DNA of 64,000 nt, taken from contig CM032230.1 in assembly GCA_019009955.1 (NCBI GenBank), forward strand, positions 29,866,001-29,930,000, in the 5' to 3' direction. Each line of letters starts with the position of its first letter. The stretch's first letter is position 1. Made by a program: the position numbers and the translations under genes. This stretch comes from Riptortus pedestris. Its lineage: Eukaryota; Arthropoda; Insecta; Hemiptera; Alydidae. Shown here in pieces: positions 1 through 64,000 of the stretch. The notes under the pieces were generated by a model. It saw only the letters and a program-made list of their open reading frames with translations, was not told where the DNA came from and did not search any database.

Positions 1-300
1 GGAGGGGGGGGGGTTTAGAGGGGGGATTTTCAAAAACTCGAATTATCTATACGTCGGATCAAAAAATTGTATAGAACCAATCTTATTGCAAATTAAATTT
101 ACTATAAATATTGTTCTAAACATTTATTCTGTATCTTGAATATAAATCGAGATATTTGCATTTGTATTCTGCGCGTAGTCGGCAGTTGGCTATGTTCGGG
201 AGTTTCCGCGAGTGCGGCCGTTTCCCTAACTATTCGACCTCGTGAATAGGTAACTACTACTGTTATTATTAGGCAGATTTCTCTATTGTAAAACTTCACA
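1..300 (-). repeat. RepA copy, partial
   Basis: Matches the inner part of the RepA copy at 8290-8860 in the same orientation. The run ends where the gypsy element begins at about 301. Confidence 0.7.
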
Positions 301-317
301 TTCTCGCGCCTGGCTGA

Positions 318-782
318 ACGAGAAAGACCGTCCTGCTTCTCGACGAGCTGAAACTTCTCGGAGGTACCTCCGTGTCCTCGGACCTTTTACGAACAATGTG
401 GCTGAGGGCACTACCCGACCGCATGCAGGCAACATTAGCAGTGAACGCTGAGTCCTCCGTGGATAAATTGGCGGAAATCGCCGACAGAATTGCCGAGGTC
501 TACGAACCAACCATCTACGAGGTACGCACACAACCCACCTCACCCCGACCCTCTCAACTAGCTCACCTGGAGGAAACAATCCAGCAGCTATGCCGAGACG
601 TGAAGGAGCTTAAAAGCCAATTGGCGCGAGGGCGACGAGAACGATCACACTCCCGGGGCCGGACCCGGTCACCAAGCCGTAATCGAGAATGGTGCTATTC
701 CCATCAAACCTTCCGCGAGAAGGCCCGGAAATGCCGGCAACCCTGCACATGGAAGCCTACTCCAACGAACCAGGGAAACTAA
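318..782 (+). pseudogene. gag fragment with CHCC zinc knuckle
   Basis: Encodes SSDLLRTMWLRALPDRMQAT and SSVDKLAEIADRIAEVYEP, typical of arthropod Ty3/gypsy gag. It ends with CYSHQTFREKARKCRQPC, the C-H-C-C knuckle that marks the CsRn1 clade. A frame change near 335 separates an upstream LAERERPS stretch. The capsid N-terminus is absent. Confidence 0.8.
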
Positions 783-3082
783 TAGCAGCGGCCGAGATGG
801 CGGACTCCGTCGCTGATGCCAATCACCGTCGATTGTTTGTAAGGGAGAAGGACACGGGTGAAAGATATCTCGTGGACACCGGTGCATGCATATCTGTCAT
901 CCCAGCCAGGGACCGCAGGCAGCCTACCAACTTCCCTCTGTACGCGGCCAACGGTACCCCCATCAGGACGTACGGCGAAGTCAAAAAGACTTTAAACGTA
1001 GGACTCCGACGGCCACTTCCTTGGTCTTTTATTCTGACGGACATCAATAGCCCCATCATTGGCGCGGACTTTCTTTTCCATCACCACATCCTCGTTGATG
1101 TCAGGGGTCGTCAGCTTCTCGACGCAAAGACCGGACTCACTTCCAAGGGCACCCTCGCTAATTCTACTCTACCTACGATCTACGCAGTTCCAGGTGGCGA
1201 GTGGTACTACGACCTCCTACGGAAGTACCCATCTATCACCCGCCCTTCCACCGTCCTGCAGCAACCGAAGCATCATATACGGCACTTCATCGAGACCAAA
1301 GGACCCCCTGTCACGGCGAAAGCTCGACGCCTTCATCCAGAAAGATATAATGCCGCCAGGGAGGAATTTCTAAAAATGGTCGACGAAGGAATCTGTCGTC
1401 CATCCAATAGCCCGTATGCTAGTCCATTGCATATTGTTACGAAAAAGGATGGCACGATACGATTCTGCGGGGACTCCCGTAGGCTCAATGAGCAAAACAG
1501 TCCCCGATAGGTATAGCGTGCCGAACATCCAAGACCTGAACACCAACCTCCAAGGAAAAACCTGCTTCAGCAAACTTGATCTGAATAGAGCGTATTACCA
1601 GGTGCCGGAAGTGGAAGAGGACATAAAAAAGACGGCAGTGATAACACCATTTGGACCCTTCGAATTCCTCGTCATGTGTTTCGGCCTGCGGAATGCCGCC
1701 CAGACGTTCCAACGATTCATGGACAGCATATTGGCTCTACCTTATGTTTTTGTGTATTTGGACGACATACTGTTAGCATCCGCCTCTGAGGACGAACATT
1801 GTGTTCACTTGGACGAAGTATTCCGGATACTAAACGATCACGGCCTTACTATCAACCCCAGCAAATCGGAATTCTGTAAACCTGAAATCGATTTTCTGGG
1901 ATTCCTCGTCAGTTCCCAGGGGATCAAACCACTTCCAAAAAAAGTTAGCATGATTGCAGTTTCCCCGACCCAGCAACAAGGGACAACTTCGTCGCTTCTT
2001 GGGAATGCTGAACTTTTATAGACGGTTCATGCCTAATGCTGCAGACCACCAACGTCCCCTACACGCACTCGTCGGTAACAGCAAGAAAAGCGACTCCACT
2101 CCGCTCGAATGGACTGAAGAGACAGACTCGGCGTTTCGTCAGTGTCAACAAGACGTCAAACAGGCCCTCATCTTGTCACACCCCTCTGACGATGCCGAAC
2201 TCACACTTGCTTGTGACGCTTCGAACACGGCGATTGGAGCAGTTCTACAACAACGGGAAGATCCTGGATGGAAACCTCTCGGATTATTTTCCAAGGCTTT
2301 AACGAGTGCTGAGCAAAGGTATTCGACGTACGACAGGGAGCTTATAGCCATCCACCGAGCACTCCGGCACTTTAGACCCCTTCTTGAAGGACGTAACTTT
2401 GCCATCCTCATTGACCACAAACCGCTAGTTCACATGTTCCGACAGCGCCGGGAAACCGCTACGCCCATGCGTATCAGGCTCGTTAATTTCATCAGCCAAT
2501 TTACGACGGACATCCAACATGTGGCAGGGAGGGACAACATGGTGGCAGATACCCTTTCAAGGATGGAAGAGATATCACTCCCCGACGATTGCCATGGAGC
2601 AAGAAGCTGACTCCACCATCCCTGAATTGCTTCGCAACCCGGCATTAACCCTCAAATGGATGGACACGCCACAGTGCACGAAGTCCCTGCTCTGCGAGAC
2701 TACCACATTCAGAGTTCGCCCCTATCTGCTCGCATCCTTAAGACACGCCACCTTTAAAAAGCTCCACGATCTCAGCCACCCAGGAATATGTGGATCACGA
2801 CGACTCCTTACCCAACGCTTCTTCTGGCCTAATATGCAGATAGACATCGCCTCCTGGGCACGCGGCTGTGTGGCCTGCCAACGCAGCAAAGTTTACCGCC
2901 ACACGGTTACTCCACCAGGCTCCTTTATTCCAGTCGGCCGCTTCGAGCATATCCACGTTGATATTATCGGACCTCTTCAGTCGTCGGCTGGCAAACGTTA
3001 TTGCCTAACTATGGTCGATAGGTTCACCCGGTGGCCTGAAGCTGAACCACTCGCAGACATCAGCGCCGAGACCATCATCTAA
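770..3082 (+). pseudogene. pol: protease, reverse transcriptase, RNase H, integrase N-terminus
   Basis: Protease LVDTGACISVIPA (about 870-910). RT spans two frame changes, near 1495 and 1945: IRFCGDSRRLN, FSKLDLNRAYYQV, VFVYLDDILLAS (catalytic YLDD, about 1750). RNase H has LACDASNTAIGAVLQQ (about 2210) and DTLSRM. After another frame change near 2600 the integrase shows the H-H-C-C domain (HPG...C...C about 2770-2885), then VDIIGPL with the first catalytic Asp, and stops at 3082. Confidence 0.85.
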
Positions 3083-3716
3083 TCAGCGCCATAACAGCTC
3101 ATCTAATCGGCTCAGCCAAATGGACCGATGCGCTGCCTACAGCCCTTCTCGGTTTGAGAGCGCTGTACGGGAAGACAATAACAGCAGTGCTGCGGATTGT
3201 GTATTCGGACAGCCTCTCCGTTTGCCAGGTGAGTTACTCACGACCACCCAACGGCCTGAAGACACTGACGAGTTCCTACGGATACTGAGAGACAGCATGA
3301 AAGACATACGTCCATCACCTCATCGATCCAGCAATAAACCAATTTTTGTCCCGGACGATCTAAAGAACTGCAAGTACGTTATCTTGAGGGACGATGCAGT
3401 TCGTCAACCATTGATGCCACCTAACTCTGGACCACACCTAGTCATAAATAGACAGCTGAAGACATTCACCATTCAGCTTCCCTCCGGACCGAAGATTGTC
3501 TCTTCCGACCGCCTGAAACCAGCATACACCATCAAGGACCCAGCTCAACTAACCCTAGCTCGACCACCAGCGCAGACACCTTTTACTTTGCCATCGACAG
3601 CACCACAGACATGCGACCAACCATCCAGCAACGACTCAGCCACCCGAGCGGAACCATCCCTTCGGACTCGCCAGGGCCGACTCTTCCGTCTTCCCGTCCG
3701 CTTCCGTGACTGAGCC
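3083..3716 (+). pseudogene. integrase C-terminal part after an internal deletion
   Basis: Resumes with ITAHLIGSAKWTDALPTALL and LGLRALYGKTITA, then LRLPGELL and a chromodomain-free C-terminus ending RQGRLFRLPVRFRD. The part carrying the second Asp and the Glu of the DDE triad, roughly 100 residues, is missing between SAETII and ITAHL, so the enzyme cannot be active. Confidence 0.8.
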
Positions 3717-4136
3717 GTTGGGGGGAGTGTTGTAGCAGCTGTTTAGTGTCACAAGTCCAACCTCCCCTAACGGTTGTTTACCCGCCACAGGTAGTCAGTG
3801 TTGCCAAAAAAAAAATAAAAGAATTAATTAATTAATTAGGATAAATCTACCGGGCTACACTATAGAATATAGACAATAGACTACGCTTTTCAGTGTATAA
3901 CCAATCTCTCTCGTGTGCACGTGCTCTCTGCTAATGAACAGAATTAACAGTTTTAATTTGATTTTTTTATCGTTTTTTTTATTAGAAGAGTTATTATATT
4001 TATTATTTAATTTATCGTCATTTATGCAATATAGTGCGTTATTTTAATTTTGGAGCATTTATTATTTTTTTATACCTCGTGCTCTAAAGATTAAACAATA
4101 ATTGCGACCGCTAGAGTGGCAACAGACAAATATATA

Positions 4137-4747
4137 CACTCAACCGCAAAAAAAACCGGACACTTCATTTTTGTCGTATTAAAAGCCAATTTTCAGCAAT
4201 TTTCTTTATGTGGGTATTCTAGTTATTACAGAGAATTTAGAGTCTAAGTCCATTGAACTAATCCCTTCAGGATTAGTAAACAATTAGGTAAAACTCAGAT
4301 TAGATTTATTTGTCGTGAAGTTGATCTATTCTAAACTGTAAGTAGTTTTTCGCATATTTAAACATCTTTACTTATTAACCAAGCATTTTCTTTAATTAAT
4401 GTTTTATTTTTATTTCGGTCCAGAATAATGGGTCTTTCAAACTTAGATGGAAGGCCGGAGCTTACGTTACATTGCCGAAACGCTTGGGGTAGCGAAGTCT
4501 ACCATTCACTGTAATAAAAATGAAGAATAATTTTTTTATTAAATGTGTTAATTTATCTTTTTATTTTTTTTTATTTTGTATTTTTTTGTAAATAATCAAT
4601 AAAAATTATTCACTTTTGTTTTGATTTTGTTTAAATAACCTATTGATTAACCAATTATTTTAATTAAAAAGATTAATATACATATATATTAAGTATTTAA
4701 CAAAATTATAAGACTAAATCTAAGTGTCCGATTTTTTTTGCGGTTGA

Positions 4748-4750
<3 letters not shown>
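4137..4750 (+). mobile_element. internally deleted Tc1-like element
   Basis: 29-bp terminal inverted repeats at 4137-4165 and 4722-4750 begin CACTCAACCGCAAAAAAAA and differ at one position. TA flanks both ends (4135-4136, 4751-4752). It sits in the (TA)n tract of a RepA copy. Confidence 0.85.
4447..4530 (+). pseudogene. Tc1 transposase helix-turn-helix remnant
   Basis: 27 codons read MEGRSLRYIAETLGVAKSTIH and a few more, the paired-like DNA-binding helix-turn-helix of Tc1 transposases (I-A-x-x-L-G-V-S-x-S-T-V). The catalytic domain is deleted. Confidence 0.7.
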
Positions 4751-4779
<29 letters not shown>

Positions 4780-5043
4780 GTTTGAACGGACCTCATTTTC
4801 GTCATCTCCTGGGTAGGATCGATGGACATTTGAAGAAAAATTTCAAAAATCGCATCATGAGTACGACCTCAATAGCTGATTTTCTCAAGGGAAATCTGCT
4901 GAAAAATATGATTGCGTAGGCAAGTAGATGTCTGTTGAGGCTTAGACGGTCGTAATTATCGATAACATGCTCGATCAAATAAATATTTGTTTATCATCGA
5001 TACGATCTTATAATCTTCTTCTTTATTATCTTAACTTATATAT

Positions 5044-5414
5044 AACAAGTCCGTCACACAGGGGCTGCGTAAACTAAGTAGATTTTCCACGTGAAGTATT
5101 ACAATCGTGAAATTTCACGAGAGCCAAACAGTTACGAAAACGGCCGAACTATCTTTTGGCGGGAAACTCACTTTTGCCCATTACCCGCCCATATTTGATA
5201 CAAATGCAAATATCTCGGTTAATATTCAAGATAGAGAATACATGTATATAACAATATTTATAGTAAATTTAATTAGAAATAAGTTTGATTCTATACAATT
5301 TTTCAATCTGACTTATACTAACAGAGATTTTTCGAAAATCCTCCCCTCTTAACCCCCCCTCCCACTGGTCCGATTCAGCCATTAACGAACTTGATCTGTC
5401 TTTTTACATAAAAC

Positions 5415-5495
<81 letters not shown>

Positions 5496-5622
5496 CAGTT
5501 ATGAACGGACCTCATTTTCATCATCTCCTAGGTAGGATCAATGGACATTTGAAGAAAAATTTCGAAAATCGCGTCATGAGTACAACTTCAATAGCTGATG
5601 TCCCTTAAGGGAAATCTGCTAA
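5044..5622 (+). repeat. RepA copy with both ends
   Basis: Starts AAGTCCGTCACACAGGGGCT, has a (TA)n of about 75 bp at 5418-5490, ends CTTAAGGGAAATCTGCTAA. The long open frame from 5107 occurs only because this copy has few stops. Confidence 0.85.
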
Positions 5623-6662
5623 TATAGAGGGTGATATACCAGCCCGTCAGTTTACTAAGCCTCTACATGATCACTCCCCCCCCCCCCCTCTTTCACCTCT
5701 CCTTACAACTACGCACACAAATTATTCATAAATATTTGAAAAATATCTTCTTTAAAAGAAACACTAATACTAATAATAAATATGGGAAATTCAGAAACAA
5801 AGACATTTTTAAAAATGTTGTTTATTGAGGTTTCTTATTAATAATACAATAAAAATATGAATTTATAAGTAAACAAAAATATAATCTTAATGAAGTTTCT
5901 TTTTCTGGTCATTAGGTAGTAAACAATTCTAAAATAAATGTATTTATCTTTCTACACGGTCAGGATTCAAAATTCCAATAGTTCCTAAAAAAGGCTTTCC
6001 AATAGAAGAATATAAAATAAAAGTCAATGGGAAATATAAAATAATTAATATATCACATAGAAGGAACGGAATAAAACATATGATCCTAAGTACAACCTCA
6101 ATATTCTACAATTAAGAGAAGTGTAGCCAGCTTTAATGTATTTTAAAACTTAGTAAGTGCTACCTTGAGACGAGAGCCCAATAGCCTGATGTGATTAATC
6201 AGTACAAAGATAAAATTATTATTCTTGTTTAAAATCGACAAGAATAATATATTATAAATTAATATATATTAAAGGGCAACATAACTCTTATTATTTGACA
6301 ACTGTCAAAATTTAAATGAAAAACAAAGTTTCATCAGCTGTTATAGAGTTAAATATGATACAGATAAGAATCCTAATTTTTCTTCAGGTACACTTTTATA
6401 GATAGTAATAATAAGTACTATCAACCTAATAAGACACAAACTAAAATAAAAACAATATCACCATTGTTTATAATTTTGATATGTACATAACTTTTATCTT
6501 ACTTTTTATATGTACATAACTCAAATTTACATAGTTTTTACCAATAAAATGTTCAACAGGCAAAGACATATTGTAAAACCAATATAAGCCAGTTGATGAA
6601 TGTTTTCATAAATTAAATGGAACAAGTAAATCACATTCCGATGTGAGGAACAGAAAAATAAT
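5623..6662. other. 3' flank / 3' UTR of spn-E
   Basis: No repeat family recognised apart from a C-run at 5678. The spn-E 3' UTR must start at 6662 and continue towards lower coordinates; its end is not defined. Confidence 0.5.
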
Positions 6663-62486
<55,824 letters not shown>

Positions 62487-63863
62487 CTAAAAACACATTA
62501 AAAAAATAAATCAGACCAGAATATAAGATAAATGGTGAGAAGGGATAAATAGTAGGTGAGGGGCTCAAGTATAACACAACCCTACATATAAGGAAAATTA
62601 AGAAAAGAAAATCAAAATAGAGTTTTATTTTGAAGAATCATGAAGATTGCTTGAACAGTGTCCAACAAGTTGTAATGATGCAATGTAATCTAGAGGCATA
62701 TTACACACAAAAAACAAGTAGAAAATAAAACATTAAAAAATATAATGTGGATACCACATGATTTCCTTGTACTCCTATTAAACTAAATATACAAAATGTT
62801 TTGCTTAACTCCATTTCAAATTATATCAATTGTCAGAGACAAAAGATATCTCCATTCTAATACATTAGATCAACAAATGTCTTAAAACATAATTTATAGA
62901 TCTTTTTGTGATAAAAAAAAACAACAAAAAACAAAAAAAAGTTGAAAAACAAATGGCATGAAAATTTTCGCCCATTTATTTTTATTTCCTAGCTTTAAAA
63001 AACTGTTTAATTTTAATTTAAAATGATTAATTTTAGCATTTCTGGGATATGTGTGAAGCAGTGTTTCTAAATTATTCAGCAAAAATAAAAGTTGTGCACT
63101 ATTCTAGAATATTCACTCACGTACTTGCCAACACACTTTCCTTATCTTATCCTTATGTTTTATTTTAGATGAAATATTTAAATCAATTTTTTATTTATAA
63201 AAAAAAAATACACTCAAAAATTCTTTATCAAACCGATCAATTTATGAAATGTAACTTATTAATATAATAAATATTGTTTTCATATTTGATAGTAAACATA
63301 CTATCATTGCCTAGGCGATAAAGAAAGAACTACTACCTCACAAGAGAGATTTTAAACTAATTTGATAATTAATAAGCCTTCCTAAAAACAGCAGTGTGTA
63401 TACTGCATGCCATACTCTTGAGACAGTCACCCATACAGACAACTCAGGACATTACACTAGATACTCTGATTCAGTGAGTTTTTTTAGTTTCCTTCAAAAA
63501 CATTTATGACACTCATCCCTTAATTATACAGATTCTAGAACTTAACTTACTGACCCTACCACACTTACAATTGCAAATACTAGTGACCATAAATGATTGA
63601 AGAAAATGTTGCTGTTGGCATAAAACAGCAGAAATCATCAGTGAGAAAAAAAGGCTTATATGAGATTAGCCATCTAGCAGGTGTGACTATAGACGGGACG
63701 AAGTTTTAATTACGAGACTAAGGATAGGACACTTAACATTTAATGCCCTCATACCTCATGGCAAGAACAGAAAAACGTCTCTGCATAAAATGCAATGAGC
63801 CATTAAACATTAACTGATAGACTTCAGGAACACTAACTACTTAGAGACTCAATATAGCACATT
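62487..63863. other. upstream intron of W1, nothing recognised
   Basis: No exon with helicase motif I and no repeat ends were found before the RepA copy at 63864. Confidence 0.5.
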
Positions 63864-64000
63864 TTAGCAGATTTCCTTTAAGGGAAATCAAATCAGCTAT
63901 TGAGGTTGTACTCATGACGGAATTTTCGAAATTTTTCTTCAAATGTCCATCGATCCTACCTAGTAGATGACGAAAATGAGGTCCGTTCAAAACTGTATAT
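63864..64000 (-). repeat. RepA copy running off the window
   Basis: TTTTAGCAGATTTCCTTTAAG and the complete 3' module up to GGTCCGTTCAAAACTGTATA on minus. Confidence 0.8.

Larger units (their letters stand above)
301..4089 (+). mobile_element. decayed Ty3/gypsy LTR element (CsRn1-like), 5'-truncated
   Basis: Order gag-protease-RT-RNase H-integrase with several frameshifts. The 5' LTR and gag N-terminus are missing; the element joins RepA sequence abruptly at about 301. A polypurine tract (GTTGGGGGGAG, 3717-3727) precedes a presumed 3' LTR start TGTTGTAGCAG at 3728. Its end was not located precisely. Confidence 0.85.
4090..4893 (+). repeat. RepA 3' half split by the Tc1-like element
   Basis: GACCGCTAGAGTGGCAACAG at 4106, then (TA)n holding the Tc1 insertion, then the 130-bp 3' module from TTTGAACGGACCTCATTTTC to GGGAAATCTGCT. 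Confidence 0.8.

Noticed and set aside
5107..5352. 81-residue open frame
   Set aside because: Lies wholly within RepA and is not conserved as a frame in the other copies.

Overview
The window is eukaryotic DNA, almost certainly from an insect. It is AT-rich, with long introns, GT-AG splice sites, (TA)n and (CA)n microsatellites, and a dense mix of Helitrons, piggyBac, Tc1/mariner, Ty3/gypsy, non-LTR elements and tRNA-derived SINEs. I cannot name the species.

Only one host gene is supported. It is a minus-strand gene from beyond position 64000 down to a stop codon at 6663, orthologous to Drosophila spindle-E / vertebrate TDRD9, the DEAH-box helicase with a Tudor domain of the piRNA pathway. 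I place 23 exons with consistent phases. They add up to 3564 nt (1187 codons plus stop) and give helicase motifs II, III, V and VI, the HA2-type region, the Tudor core and a C-terminal C2H2 finger. The N-terminus with motif I lies outside the window. Coding exons make up about 6% of the 56 kb they span.

Layout: 1-4090, a decayed Ty3/gypsy element next to a copy of a very abundant repeat, here called RepA. 4090-5622, two RepA copies, one split by a deleted Tc1-like element. 5623-6801, 3' flank and last exon. 6802-14171, the largest intron, with piggyBac, SINE, Helitron and hammerhead-bearing elements. 14172-21054, six exons with RepA and SINE copies between them. 21055-27647, an intron holding a Helitron nested inside another Helitron. 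27648-43399, exons of the Tudor and post-helicase parts separated by RepA, Helitron, mariner and LINE remnants. 44825-52963, HA2 and helicase exons with SINEs, Helitrons and a LINE split by a solo LTR. 52964-62282, introns with a second piggyBac element, a MITE and LINE debris. 62283-64000, the first visible helicase exon and its upstream intron.

The most interesting signals are RNA and repeat structures. (1) A 46-nt sequence at 60806-60851, sense to spn-E within an intron, has every conserved core position of a type I hammerhead ribozyme. (2) Two inverted-repeat elements with 12-bp target duplications carry further hammerhead-like motifs. (3) RepA, with more than 20 copies here, has subterminal inverted repeats, a palindromic 3' end and a central microsatellite, resembling the Helentron-associated (HINE/DINE-1) layout. 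(4) Exact Helitron and piggyBac ends allow the order of insertions to be read. All assignments come from reading the sequence; no database search was possible.
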